Shown here piece after piece: positions 17,258 through 26,175 of a stretch of 64,000 nt of DNA (within the stretch, counting starts at the first letter, position 1; every line of letters begins with the position of its first letter). The stretch is from JACVRW01 sp963819115 (GTDB lineage: Bacteria > Actinomycetota > Thermoleophilia > Solirubrobacterales > Thermoleophilaceae): the NCBI GenBank assembly GCA_963819115.1, contig CAWFUR010000010.1, positions 248,001-312,000 on the forward strand, in the 5' to 3' direction. Under the pieces are notes generated by a model. It saw only the letters and a program-made list of their open reading frames with translations. It ran no database searches and was not told the origin of the DNA. A program made the translations under genes and the position numbers.

Positions 17258-17980
17258 CTACGTAACGGTCCCGACGAGCGCCCCGATACCGGCGGTGACC
17301 GCCATCGCGGTCGTGCCCCAGACGACGACGCGCATCCTCGCCGGCCCTCGCGGCGCCCCGCCCAACCGGGCGCCCAGGTCACCGAGCAGGGCGAGCGCGA
17401 CGAGCGTCACCACCACGAGGACCACGACCCGGACCGACGAAGGCGCGAGCGCCACGGCCAACAGGGGCAGCGCCGCCCCCGCAGCGAACGACAGGGCGGA
17501 TGTCCACGCCGCTTGGATTGGCCGCGCCAGCCGCTCCTCAGCCAGTCCCAGCTCGTCGCGCGCGTGCGCCGTGAGCGCGCCGCCGCGCGACAGTGCCGTG
17601 GCCACGTCATCGGCAAGGGCGGCAGGCAGGCCCCGCCCCTCGTAGATCCCGGCGAGCTCGCGACGCTCGCCTTCCGGATCACGGATCAGCTCGCGCTCCT
17701 CCAAGCGAAGGTCGGCCCGCTCGGCATCGCGCTGCGAGCTCACCGACACGTACTCGCCGGCGGCCATCGACAGCGCCCCGGCCACGAGCCCGGCCACGCC
17801 CGCGGTGATGATCGACGCGCCCGACGCACCGGACGCGGCGACACCCAGCACGAGACTGGACGTGGACAGGATGCCGTCGTTGGCGCCAAGGACCGCGGCA
17901 CGCAGCCAGTTGGAACGCTGGCTGAGATGCCTCTCGGGACCGTGCTTCGCTTGCCGCACCTCCGTGACCGTACTCCGCAC
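17258..17980 (-). CDS. VIT1/CCC1-family iron/manganese transporter
   Basis: Membrane protein of 240 residues in the VIT/CCC1 family, which moves Fe2+ or Mn2+ across membranes. The signature is HLSQRSNWLRAAVLGANDG followed by ILSTSSLVLGVAASG. The loop AAGEYVSVSSQRDAERADL and the cytoplasmic Glu-rich metal-binding part (EERELIRDPEGERRELAGI) are present, as are three C-terminal membrane segments. Five segments in total is normal for the family. GTG 17980 is used as start, since the conserved block begins about 17 residues later. Confidence 0.92.
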   Translation of the reverse strand: MRSTVTEVRQAKHGPERHLSQRSNWLRAAVLGANDGILSTSSLVLGVAASGASGASIITAGVAGLVAGALSMAAGEYVSVSSQRDAERADLRLEERELIRDPEGERRELAGIYEGRGLPAALADDVATALSRGGALTAHARDELGLAEERLARPIQAAWTSALSFAAGAALPLLAVALAPSSVRVVVLVVVTLVALALLGDLGARLGGAPRGPARMRVVVWGTTAMAVTAGIGALVGTVT

Positions 17981-18029
17981 CCCGTGCCGGAGTTTCCCCC
18001 GCCGGCTCCGGGGACACCCCCGCTCGCGG

Positions 18030-18252
18030 CGCGGCTTCGAGCGGGTGACGCTACAGCCCGGGCCGACGAAGACGGTCTCCTGGACGCTCGACCGCGACGA
18101 CGTGGGCTACTACGACAACCGCGGCCGCCTCGGGGTCGAGAACGGGCGGATCAAACGTCTTCGTGGGCGACACGTCCAGCGAGTCGGACAACAGGCAGAC
18201 GTTCACGGTCACCGGTGGGCGGCGCGTGGAGGCGAGCAGGAACCGGCGCTGA
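18030..18252 (+). pseudogene. GH3 beta-glucosidase remnant (C-terminal Fn3-like domain, frameshifted)
   Basis: A C-terminal piece of a family 3 beta-glucosidase is readable without a start. The first part, RGFERVTLQPGPTKTVSWTL and DRDDVGYYDNRGRL, matches the fibronectin type III-like tail of GH3 enzymes (GFxRVxLxPGExxTVxFxL). The usual continuation (NVFVGDTSSESD then TFTVT) is found in the next frame, so one extra base has entered, probably in the AAA run at 18153-18155. The catalytic domains are gone. It lies between the VIT gene and the tRNA-Arg gene. Confidence 0.75.
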
Positions 18253-18270
18253 CGCGCCTCAGCCGCGCAG

Positions 18271-18344
<74 letters not shown>

Positions 18345-18544
18345 TTGTACTCAACTGCACTTCGCCAAACCGACCATTCGATCGGGGCGCGAATGGAACA
18401 TCCATGGAACAGGTTTGCGGTGCGCCATCGTTGAGCCTGCGACGATCGTACCGCCCGGAAACGAGTGCGAATGGGGGAGAACTGGCGAGGGCGGGATTCC
18501 GATTGCACTAGAGGGCTATCCGTCTACGTCCGCGGTGACCGTCG

Positions 18545-18724
18545 AGAGAGCGCGCTCCCGCCTCCTCGAGGGCGTTCGGCCCGTAGCGCTGCAAGGCGAG
18601 CCGCCGCCTGCTCCGCGCTCAGCCCCTGATCAGGCGCGAGTCGCTCGTCGCGGCGCCGGTCCTCCTCACTCCGCTCATCGCTGATGCGCTGGCCCCCGCC
18701 CCGGTGCGTCAATTCACCGCTCAT
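18545..18724 (-). pseudogene. P-type ATPase N-terminal fragment, frameshifted
   Basis: From an ATG at 18724 the frame gives a polar leader then GLSAEQAAARL, the start of the cation-ATPase N-terminal domain. The expected continuation QRYGPNALEEA is read in the next frame (about 18560-18592), so a frameshift lies at about 18593-18602. No membrane or ATPase core follows. The rest of the 419-bp gap between the tRNA gene and 18764 shows nothing recognisable. Confidence 0.65.
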
Positions 18725-18763
18725 CGCGGTGGCTCACCAAGTGCGCCCGATCAGGAGCTTCAT

Positions 18764-21121
18764 CTACGCGGCCCGCTCGCGCACCACCTCGGCCACATCG
18801 AGGCGGCGGATGGCCCGCAGGCCGGGGAGCTGCGAGAGCAGGGCGACGACCAGGATCGCCAGGGCGGAGAGGATGAAGGTCGAGGCGCGGATCTGGAGGT
18901 CGAAGTCGAACTGGTCGTTGGTGAACTGTCCCATGAAAAGCCGTGCCAACTCGTAGCCGACCAGCAGGCCCGGGCCGATGCCGATCAGGGTCATCAGCAC
19001 GTTCTCGGCCGTGATCATCCGGGCCAGGGTCCGGTGGCGGGCGCCGGCCGCGCGTAGCGTCGCCACCTCGACCACCCGCTCGGCGATGTTGGTCGTCATG
19101 GCGTTGAAGAGCAGCGTGAAGGCCATCGCCCCACCGAAGATCAGCATGATCCCGACGAAGGCGTAGAAGAGGCCCAGGTAGCCGTTCGCGGCGTCGTAGA
19201 GGGCCCGGGTGTCCGAGAAGGCGACCGCGCCGGTCAGCGAGCTGAGCTGGTTCCGCATCTGGTCGCGATTCACCCCGGGCTGGTAGCGGACCAGCGCCAC
19301 GTTGCCCTCACCGAGCGAGGGGCCGACCGCCGCCCGCACCTGGTCGAGCGTCGCGTAGACGTAGGTGCCCAGGGGCTCGTTGACGAAGCCGTCGAGACGG
19401 AGGGTCGTACTCCTCCCTCCAGGCAGCGCGGCGGTCACCTCGCTCCCCGTCCCGACGTCGAGCTTGCCCTGCAGCGCCTTTCCCGCCAGGGCGCCCGAGC
19501 TCGGCAGCTCGCCCGGCCCACCGCCGGAGGGGATGAACCCGTGCATCTGCGTGTCGCGCTGGAAGCCGTCCAGCTCGGTCTGGTAGAGGCGATCGCCCGA
19601 GCGCAGGGTGACCGGGAGGTCGGCGCCGGGCTCGGCCGAGGCCACCCCGGATACGCCCCTCACCTGCTTGAGCGTCGTCGCCGTGACGCCGGGCTCGAAG
19701 TACACCTCGGCGTCCTGGCGCTGTACCTCGTTGAACTGGCGGTCGACGAGGAGCTGAGTCGTGTCGATCATCCCCCAGGAGACCAGGATCAGGCAGAGGG
19801 CGAGCACCACCCCAAGCGCGGTGGAGAGCGTCCTGAGACGGTTCCTGCCGATCGATCGGATCACCATCAGCCAGCGGACGGGCAGCGCGCCGAGCGGCGG
19901 CACCATCCGCTCCGCCAGGCTGCGGTGCCCGCCGCCGGCCGGCGCGAAGCGGCGCATCGCCTCGGCGGGCGGGGTCTGGGCCGCGCGTCGGGCCGGGAGT
20001 GCCGAAGCGAGCAGGGTGGCGGCGAGGCCGAAGAAGATGCCGAAGGCGATGGTCACCGGCGAGACCTTGACCACGGTCACCGGGATGAGGAGCTCCTTGA
20101 CGTAGGCGTGGGTGACCACGCCGGCGAGCAGCACGCCGCCGACCGACCCCAGGACCGCACCGGCGATCCCGGCGGCCAGCCCGAAGAGCAGGTAGTGGCG
20201 GACGATCTGGCCGCGGCTGTAGCCGCAGGCCCGGAGCATGCCGATGATCGGCCGCTGGGCGGTGACCAGTCGCCGCATCAGCACCGATACGGCGAGCGCC
20301 GCCGCGGTCAGGAAGAGCAGCGGGAAGAGGATCGCCAGGGTGCGAAAGCCGTTGACGTCCTCCTGCAGGGCGCTGTTGGATGGCTGGTCGGCCCGGACGA
20401 GGACATCGGTCGCTCCTGCGGCGTCGGCGGCGGCCGTCAGTCGCCCGGTGAGCGCGGCGTCCGGGTTGCCGCCCCGATAGTAGATAGCCGCCTGGTTGGG
20501 GCCGGCGATTCCGTTGAGGCGCTCCGCAAGCGGCTCCGGGACGAAGAGGACACCGAAGGACTTCGGCGGAGGGAGGAGGTTCTGGCGGTCGGGCGCCGGC
20601 CAGAAGTACTCCGGCGAGGCGGCGACGCCGAGTGCCTGCACGGAGGTCGGGCCGTGGTCTCCGGTGACGACCACCCGGTCGCCGGCGGAGAGGTGGAAGG
20701 TGTCCGCCATGTGTTGCTCGACCAGCACCCCGTCAGGGCTGGCCGGGGAGAGGTAGGAGCCCGAGGTCGGCTTGACCCTGTCGACCGACGGCTGGTGGTC
20801 GGCCGGTAGCCCGACCACGCGCCCGATGAACTTGGTGTCCCCGACCTGCATGGGCATGTCGGCCACTGTCCTGGCCTGCACATCCGAGGCTCCGTCGCGC
20901 CTGGCGACCTGAGCGATCCGGTCGGTGGCGCCGCCGCTTACCGTCAGGTCGGCGAAGTGAAGGTCGGTGTACGCCTTCCGATAGGAGGCCTGGAGCCCCC
21001 GGAAGGCGTCGTAGCTCGCCGCGTACAGCGCCACGCCGAGCAGCACGACCATCGCGATCGCCGCGAACTGGGCGCGCTGGCGCCGGATGTCCCGCAGGGC
21101 CTTGACGGTGAGCGTGCTCAC
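18764..21121 (-). CDS. FtsX-family ABC transporter permease
   Basis: Large permease of 785 residues with two FtsX/MacB-type halves. An N-terminal segment (about 15-38) is followed by an extracytoplasmic domain, then three membrane helices (about 260-385) and a second extracytoplasmic domain, and finally three helices near the C-terminus with the family's FNAMTTNIAERVVEVATLRA signature and a cytoplasmic tail PGLRAIRRLDVAEVV. Such permeases move lipids or lipoproteins, or act mechanically on periplasmic partners. It overlaps the upstream ATPase gene by ATGA (21118-21121), so the pair forms one transporter. No substrate-binding protein is next to it. Confidence 0.92.
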   Translation of the reverse strand: MSTLTVKALRDIRRQRAQFAAIAMVVLLGVALYAASYDAFRGLQASYRKAYTDLHFADLTVSGGATDRIAQVARRDGASDVQARTVADMPMQVGDTKFIGRVVGLPADHQPSVDRVKPTSGSYLSPASPDGVLVEQHMADTFHLSAGDRVVVTGDHGPTSVQALGVAASPEYFWPAPDRQNLLPPPKSFGVLFVPEPLAERLNGIAGPNQAAIYYRGGNPDAALTGRLTAAADAAGATDVLVRADQPSNSALQEDVNGFRTLAILFPLLFLTAAALAVSVLMRRLVTAQRPIIGMLRACGYSRGQIVRHYLLFGLAAGIAGAVLGSVGGVLLAGVVTHAYVKELLIPVTVVKVSPVTIAFGIFFGLAATLLASALPARRAAQTPPAEAMRRFAPAGGGHRSLAERMVPPLGALPVRWLMVIRSIGRNRLRTLSTALGVVLALCLILVSWGMIDTTQLLVDRQFNEVQRQDAEVYFEPGVTATTLKQVRGVSGVASAEPGADLPVTLRSGDRLYQTELDGFQRDTQMHGFIPSGGGPGELPSSGALAGKALQGKLDVGTGSEVTAALPGGRSTTLRLDGFVNEPLGTYVYATLDQVRAAVGPSLGEGNVALVRYQPGVNRDQMRNQLSSLTGAVAFSDTRALYDAANGYLGLFYAFVGIMLIFGGAMAFTLLFNAMTTNIAERVVEVATLRAAGARHRTLARMITAENVLMTLIGIGPGLLVGYELARLFMGQFTNDQFDFDLQIRASTFILSALAILVVALLSQLPGLRAIRRLDVAEVVRERAA

Positions 21122-21873
21122 CAGTTGAGCTGCATCGGATCGACGGGCGAGACGGGCTGATCGTCGACGATCCGCCCGTCTCGCAGCCGCAGCACCCTGT
21201 CGGCCATCCGGGCGATCTCGGCGTTGTGGGTGACCAGCAGCACCGTCTGCCCCGTCTCGCGGTTCACCCGGCGCAGGAGGGCGAGGACGGTGCGGCCCGT
21301 CTCCAGGTCGAGGGCGCCGGTCGGCTCGTCACCGAGGAGCACCTCCGGTCCGCTGGCCAGGGCGCGGGCGACGGCGACCCGCTGCTGCTCTCCGCCGGAG
21401 AGCTGCGCGGGGAAGCTGTCCAACCGGTTTGCGAGCCCGACCTTGGAGAGCAATCTCGCGGCAGGCTCGCGGCCGCCGTGTCCGCTCAACTCGGCGACGA
21501 GCTCCACATTCTCAATCGCAGTCAGGGTCGGGATGAGATTGAAGAACTGGAAGATGAAGCCGACGGTGTTCCGGCGGAACTCCGTGCGCCCTTCCTCGTC
21601 GAGCGCCGAGACGTCGCTGCCGCCGACCACGATCTCGCCGGCGCTCGGGGGCTCGATCCCCCCGATCAGGTTGAGCAGGGTGGTCTTGCCCGACCCACTG
21701 GGACCGAGCATCACCACCAGCTGGCCACTCGGAACGGTGAGATCTACCTCACGCAGGGCGTGGACGGCGAGCTCCCTCTCTCCGTAGATCTTGCCGACCC
21801 CTCTCAGGCTGACGGCGTCGGGCACCTCCACCGCGGTGGATATCACTGGGGCTTCTTCCCGCTCGCGGGGCAT
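21118..21873 (-). CDS. ABC transporter ATP-binding protein (MacB/LolD type)
   Basis: ATPase subunit of 251 residues for the adjacent FtsX permease. Walker A is GPSGSGKTT, the Q-loop is in GFIFQFFNLIPTLTAIENV, the signature is LSGGEQQRVAVARAL, Walker B is VLLGDEPTGALD (with Glu), and the H-loop is LLVTHN. The Q-loop sequence and FN-L-P-T pattern are typical of the MacB/LolD/FtsE subgroup. The N-terminal 20 residues before VSLRGVGKIYG are unlike the family; a later start is possible. The 458-bp gap upstream holds a LuxR-like remnant. Confidence 0.95.
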   Translation of the reverse strand: MPREREEAPVISTAVEVPDAVSLRGVGKIYGERELAVHALREVDLTVPSGQLVVMLGPSGSGKTTLLNLIGGIEPPSAGEIVVGGSDVSALDEEGRTEFRRNTVGFIFQFFNLIPTLTAIENVELVAELSGHGGREPAARLLSKVGLANRLDSFPAQLSGGEQQRVAVARALASGPEVLLGDEPTGALDLETGRTVLALLRRVNRETGQTVLLVTHNAEIARMADRVLRLRDGRIVDDQPVSPVDPMQLNW

Positions 21874-22003
21874 CTCGCTCGCATGACGCTAACGAAGACG
21901 CCTTCTGCGAAGACTTCGGGTCGAGACAGCCGGGCTCTACGCTGTCGGTGCTCGCACCGCTCACTTTTCTCTTCCTCGCAAGAAGCGGAAGCGAAAGCGC
22001 GAG

Positions 22004-22150
22004 TCACTCTGCCGCGCCTCCGCTCATCGGCGTCGTCGGGATAATCAGCCTCAGCCGCCAGCGGCGCGCAGGTGCTCAGATGCTTCTCCACGGCCCGCTC
22101 CGAGGTCACAACCACTCTTGCGATCGCCTGTTTGGCAGCAGAAACCGGTC
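22004..22150 (-). pseudogene. LuxR-type HTH regulator remnant
   Basis: The minus strand reads KQAIARVVVTSERAVEKHLST, which matches the recognition part of a LuxR/NarL helix-turn-helix domain, and then in another frame RLRLIIPTTPMSGGAAE before a stop at 22004. In intact relatives these two blocks are contiguous at the protein C-terminus. The receiver domain and most of the gene are absent. The surrounding bases 21874-22003 and 22151-22331 show nothing else I can name. Confidence 0.55.
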
Positions 22151-22331
22151 GGGCCGGGAAGTGCCAAACCGGCGAATCGCAGGTCAGCGAGATACTCGCG
22201 CAATGGCCGTTCAGGGGCGACGCGACTTGAGCTCGCCGAGCGGGTAGGGCGGAGTGGACCGACCGTCCATATCGTCGAACCGCGGTGCCGCCGCCCGACT
22301 GCCGTACCACCCACGTAGCCACGCACGACGC

Positions 22332-23603
22332 GTGCGCGGGGAGGGCCTGTTGGGCCTGCGTGAGGCGAGCGCCATGGCGATCGGGGGGATGATCGGCGGC
22401 GGCATCTTCAGCGTTCTCGGCCTGACCATCGACCTCGCAGGCCACCTCGCGTTCGCCGCCTTTCTGATCGGCGGTTTGATCGCCGGTCTGACAGCCCATG
22501 CCTACGCCGGTCTCTCGTTGCGTGCCGGCCGGGCGGGCGGTCCATTCACTTACCTGCGCGATGAAGGCCACACCCGGCCGGCCGCCTGGGTCGCCTGGCT
22601 TCTGATCCTCGGGTACGTCTTCGCGCTGGCTGTCTATGCCTTCACCTTCGGGCACTACCTGGCCAACGTGGTTGGGGCCCCGGTCCCGGTTGCCCGACTG
22701 AGCGGGGTCGGCATCCTGGCCGTCTTCGTCGCCGTCAACCTCCGCGGGGTGGCCACGTCAGGGCTGACCGAGGACATCGTCGTGGTCACGAAGCTGGCCG
22801 TGCTCGGCGGCATTGCCTTGATCGGCCTCGCGGCGTTCTCGCCGACCCGCCTCAGTCCGCTCGATAACCAGGGCACGCCCGGGATCTTCCTCGGCGCCGC
22901 GGTGATCTTCGTTGCATACGAGGGGTTCGAGCTGCTGCCCTACGACTACGACGACATCGCCGAGCCGCGACGGACGCTACCCCGAGCCCTCTATCTCTCG
23001 GTCGCCGTGGTGGTCCTGGTCTACGTCGCTGTCACGCTCGCCGCACAGATGCTGTTGCCGGATCAGACGATCACCGCTCAGAAGGAGGTCGCGTTTGCAC
23101 TCGCCGGCCAGAGGGCTCTGGGCGGCTTCGGGCTCTGGGCGGCAACGGTGGGCGCTCTGTTCTCCACCAGTTCCGCGATCAACGCGACGCTGTTCGCGAC
23201 CGCCCGCTTGGTCCGCGACGTGAGCCTGGCGGGCGAGCTTCCGGCCGCCCTCGCCCGCGAGCGCGGAGGCCTGCCGATCGGCGCGGTGCTCGCCATTGCG
23301 CTGCCCGGGGCGGTCTTTTCGCTCTTGCCCGGAATCACCGAAATCGTCTCCTTCGGCTCGCTGGCCTTTCTCCTGGTCTTCGGGTTGGTCAATCTGCTGC
23401 ATGCCCGCCATACCGCCTCCGGAGGCTGGGACCGGGGTTTCGCCTACCTTGGCGCAGGCGCCTGCTTCACAGCCGCCGGCGGGCTGCTCTACTACCTGGC
23501 TCGCTCCGATCGCGCCGGATTGGTGTTGATCGGCGCCTGCGCGGCACTCATGGTCGTGGCGAGAGCGGCCTTCGTGGCGTCGCGGCAACGGGGCTCACCC
23601 TGA
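22332..23603 (+). CDS. APC-superfamily amino acid permease
   Basis: Membrane transporter of 423 residues with 12 hydrophobic segments. The first helix has the APC glycine motif AIGGMIGGGIFSVLGL, the unwound substrate-binding segment. Helix 6 region reads AAVIFVAYEGFELLPYDYDDI, as in the family's FxAFxGFE motif, and RRTLPRALYLSVAVV follows. It is expected to import an amino acid or amine; specificity is not readable. GTG 22332 is used because the coding character and homology begin there; an upstream in-frame start at 22254 would add a non-homologous leader. Confidence 0.88.
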   Translation: MRGEGLLGLREASAMAIGGMIGGGIFSVLGLTIDLAGHLAFAAFLIGGLIAGLTAHAYAGLSLRAGRAGGPFTYLRDEGHTRPAAWVAWLLILGYVFALAVYAFTFGHYLANVVGAPVPVARLSGVGILAVFVAVNLRGVATSGLTEDIVVVTKLAVLGGIALIGLAAFSPTRLSPLDNQGTPGIFLGAAVIFVAYEGFELLPYDYDDIAEPRRTLPRALYLSVAVVVLVYVAVTLAAQMLLPDQTITAQKEVAFALAGQRALGGFGLWAATVGALFSTSSAINATLFATARLVRDVSLAGELPAALARERGGLPIGAVLAIALPGAVFSLLPGITEIVSFGSLAFLLVFGLVNLLHARHTASGGWDRGFAYLGAGACFTAAGGLLYYLARSDRAGLVLIGACAALMVVARAAFVASRQRGSP

Positions 23604-23759
23604 GCGGACCCGTGGCCGGCCGCTTCTCGGCCTCGGCTGGCGCCGCCGATCGAGAAGCCACCTCGCTGTCCGATCGGCAACGAAACCCTTCGCCGCCCGC
23701 TGCGCACCGGGTGCAGACGCGCGGCCGGTGGCAAATGACTGCATCTCTCCCTGGCGCGG

Positions 23760-24494
23760 CTAGGTAGTTGGTGCTCTGGCGAGAACGGGTGAGGGCCTGA
23801 AGCCCTTAACGATCAGGTAGATCGCAAACGCTGCCTCGAAGAGGCCCTCGGGCAGCGAGAAGAGGGCATGCAGGCCGTCCTGCTCGTAGGCGCCGAACAG
23901 GACCGCGATTGCCGACAGAAAGATCAGTGGACCGCCGATGACGCCCAGCATCGCGAGGCGTGGGGGCATCAATCCGGTGCGGTACATCATCCAGCCGAGC
24001 AGGATGCCGTTGACGCCGACGCAGAATCCCGGGCCGAGCAGGAACGTCCAGTCGTGGATCGCGACCAGGGTCCGGCCGGCGATGTCGAGCGAGGTGTCGT
24101 TCGCGCCGATGGACCCGGCGAGGTCGTCGCGCAGTGTGACGACGGAGAGCAGGCTGATCGCGCCGACCCCGATGATCGTCGCCTCGATCGTGCGCGAAGC
24201 GACGTAGCTGAGCGAGAGGGTTTCGCTGTATCGCCTGAGGATCGGAAACATCACCACGGCCGTGCCGACGTTGCCGATCATCAGGAAGATTTCGAGGAGA
24301 GCCCCCAGCGTGACGCGGGTGTCATGGCCGCCGCCGAGGATGTAGCCGGTGTCGTTGAGAATCGGGTCGTAGAGAATGAGCGCGGCGGGGATGGACGTGA
24401 GAAACGTCGAGGCCATGAGCCACCCAGCGATACGAGCCCTCTGGCGCTGTTGTGGCGACTGCTCGACAGCTCCGGCCTGCCTTGAGTCAGACAC
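23760..24494 (-). CDS. DUF4386 membrane protein
   Basis: Membrane protein of 244 residues with six hydrophobic segments, matching the DUF4386 family: an N-terminal RIAGWLMASTFLTSIPAAL helix, a short loop, then LLEIFLMIGNVGTAVVMFPILRR, RTIEATIIGVGAISLLS and VAIHDWTFLLGPGFCVGVNG, where the LGP and N residues are typical. Function is unknown; members often sit in stress or resistance regions. The start is GTG 24494. The 230-bp space upstream contains a perfect hairpin (24593-24613). Confidence 0.85.
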   Translation of the reverse strand: MSDSRQAGAVEQSPQQRQRARIAGWLMASTFLTSIPAALILYDPILNDTGYILGGGHDTRVTLGALLEIFLMIGNVGTAVVMFPILRRYSETLSLSYVASRTIEATIIGVGAISLLSVVTLRDDLAGSIGANDTSLDIAGRTLVAIHDWTFLLGPGFCVGVNGILLGWMMYRTGLMPPRLAMLGVIGGPLIFLSAIAVLFGAYEQDGLHALFSLPEGLFEAAFAIYLIVKGFRPSPVLARAPTT

Positions 24495-24592
24495 GATTCG
24501 ATCCCTCCGATCTCGTCTCTCCGTGTGGCGGTCGCGGGGAGGAACGGATGCCTCGACGCTCGCTCCGTTGACCTAACAGCCGCCCCCTGGGC

Positions 24593-24613
24593 AGAAGCCC
24601 TACGGGCTTCTGG
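24593..24613. terminator. Perfect 9-bp hairpin after the crcB operon
   Basis: CAGAAGCCC and GGGCTTCTG flank a 3-base loop. It lies about 110 bases after the stop of the last gene of the minus-strand crcB operon and before the DUF4386 gene. No T-run follows on either strand, so it may be a terminator aided by factors, or a protein-binding palindrome. Confidence 0.5.
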
Positions 24614-24724
24614 CGAACCCTAAATGAGGGCATAGACGAATTGCCGTCCTTTCCGCAAGAGGTTTGTCACGCGTAGGTCGAGGGACCTCCCCGACATCGG
24701 ACAGTCACGCTGAGCAAGGCTTGC

Positions 24725-25813
24725 TCATGGGGACTCGTCGCCGGCTCGGGTATCCGCGAGCTTGAGTCCGCCGCGTGTAACGGCCCCCGTGGCGAGGAAG
24801 GCGGGGACCATCTCGCTGGTCACCACTCCGGTTTCGTCGGTCAGCTCGTCAACGATCGCGAACCATTCGCGGATGCGTGCGGGCGTGTCGATGATCACGG
24901 TGACCACGGGCACCCGGCGCCCCAATCGCCAGAACGAATCGCCATGGGGCTTGTCGGTCCCCTGGTAGCCCCAGATGCCGCGCAGGTTTGTGGCTCCGGC
25001 CGCTCCGGCCCGACGCAGTTCGAGGACGAGCTGGGTGGCGAGGGGGCCGCCCTTGTGCCGTGCTTCCTCTCCGGCGTACACCATCAGCTTCTGCCAGACC
25101 CCGAGGCCGAGCACATCTGTCTGAGGAAGCTGGCGTGGTTCAGCCAGCTGCTGGCCATTGCGCTTGCAGACCCGGACGCGTTCGAGTGTGACGAGGGGAC
25201 GCGCCAGGAGGGCGCCGAGCTGGGGCAGGACGCTGGCGATGGCTTCGCCGGCCCCGACAGCGATGATCATCAGGGGCACTTCCGCGTTCTTGCCAAAGAA
25301 CTTGGCGCGTTGACGGATGCCGTGCGCAGTGCCATCCACGCCGAGCAGGACGGTGGCGCCGGAGATACCGTGCCGGTGCAGCAGTTCGACGATCGCTTCG
25401 TAAGCGGGCTTGCCTCCGACTCTTTCTTGGCGCCCGACGTAGACCGTGAGCTTGGTCGCCTCATGTAGCTCCCGCGGGAGCCGGACCGCCTGAACACTGC
25501 CAGTGAGCATGCGGGCGCGTTCCAGGGTGACGAGTCCGCTGAAGGTGAGCTTGTTCACGTCGGTGAGGGCGGCCTCGATCCGCGCCCGGGTGTCGACGGC
25601 CACGGACACAAGCGGCAGGTCCTCGGAGAGGCTGAGGAAGCGATCGGTGCGGAGGTGGTGCTTGGCGCCGAAGCCCTCCACGCCGCGCATCACGATGCTG
25701 GTCTGCAGCTCATGGCGGGCGTAGATGTCGCTGAAGGCGTCTGCGAGGTAGCCGCCGTTCGCGCGGTCGCGCTCGCCGAAGTAGGTGGTCAGCTTGAGGC
25801 AGTCCTCGTTCAT
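24725..25813 (-). CDS. Triple DUF190 (PII-like) protein of a fluoride channel operon
   Basis: Protein of about 362 residues made of three tandem DUF190 domains (about residues 5-105, 120-225 and 235-345). Each begins with a strand of the type LKLTTYFGE, TKLTVYVGR or QKLMVYAGE, then a helix, a glycine strand (MRGVEGFGA, LLGVDGTAHG, LRGIWGYQG), and a strand-helix-strand ending near LVTLERARM or LVTLERVRV. DUF190 proteins have a ferredoxin-like fold related to PII signal proteins, which are trimers; three copies in one chain could fold as a single-chain trimer (inference). The ATG 25813 overlaps the stop of crcB at 25810 as ATGA, so it is translated with the two channel genes. An upstream in-frame start (25843) would overlap crcB and lacks homology. 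Confidence 0.85.
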   Translation of the reverse strand: MNEDCLKLTTYFGERDRANGGYLADAFSDIYARHELQTSIVMRGVEGFGAKHHLRTDRFLSLSEDLPLVSVAVDTRARIEAALTDVNKLTFSGLVTLERARMLTGSVQAVRLPRELHEATKLTVYVGRQERVGGKPAYEAIVELLHRHGISGATVLLGVDGTAHGIRQRAKFFGKNAEVPLMIIAVGAGEAIASVLPQLGALLARPLVTLERVRVCKRNGQQLAEPRQLPQTDVLGLGVWQKLMVYAGEEARHKGGPLATQLVLELRRAGAAGATNLRGIWGYQGTDKPHGDSFWRLGRRVPVVTVIIDTPARIREWFAIVDELTDETGVVTSEMVPAFLATGAVTRGGLKLADTRAGDESP

Positions 25814-26175
25814 AGGGCCGTGCCGATGTGTCGCCCTGCCCATGCGGCTGCGATGCCGAGCACGAGGCTGATGGCGAAGTTCAGAAAAGCGAGCTGGCGT
25901 TGGCCGTTTTCTCCGAGTCGGTGGCTCTCGAGCTGCCAGGTGCTGAAGGTCGTGAACGCGCCAACGAGTCCAGTTCCCGCGAGCCGGTACGAGTCGCCGT
26001 CGAGCGCGGCGCCGACAAGAACACCGAGCACGAACGTGCCGAGCAGATTCACGGCGAGGGTCCCGAATGGAAAATCGCGGGCAACCCGTTCTGCGACGGC
26101 GCCATCGAGCAGGAACCGTGCGATGGCACCGAGACCGCCGATTAGCCCGATGCCAGCGACCACGGCGGGGCTCAC
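25810..26175 (-). CDS. crcB: Fluoride channel subunit CrcB/Fluc (second gene)
   Basis: Four-helix protein of 121 residues of the CrcB/Fluc family, which exports fluoride passively as a dual-topology or heterodimeric channel. Conserved features are GGLGAIARFLLDG, the FPFGTLAVNLLGTFVLGVLVG helix with the pore Asn, and GLVGAFTTFSTWQLE with the central Phe-Thr-Thr-Phe-Ser motif. It overlaps the upstream crcB by GTGA (26172-26175) and the DUF190 gene by ATGA. Two different adjacent genes point to an obligate heterodimer. Confidence 0.93.
   Translation of the reverse strand: MSPAVVAGIGLIGGLGAIARFLLDGAVAERVARDFPFGTLAVNLLGTFVLGVLVGAALDGDSYRLAGTGLVGAFTTFSTWQLESHRLGENGQRQLAFLNFAISLVLGIAAAWAGRHIGTAL

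Noticed and set aside
23760..23800. Fifth copy of the 44-bp hairpin repeat at the end of the DUF4386 gene
   Set aside because: Only a short stretch around PVLARAP resembles the repeat's translation; the bases differ at many positions and the hairpin is absent.
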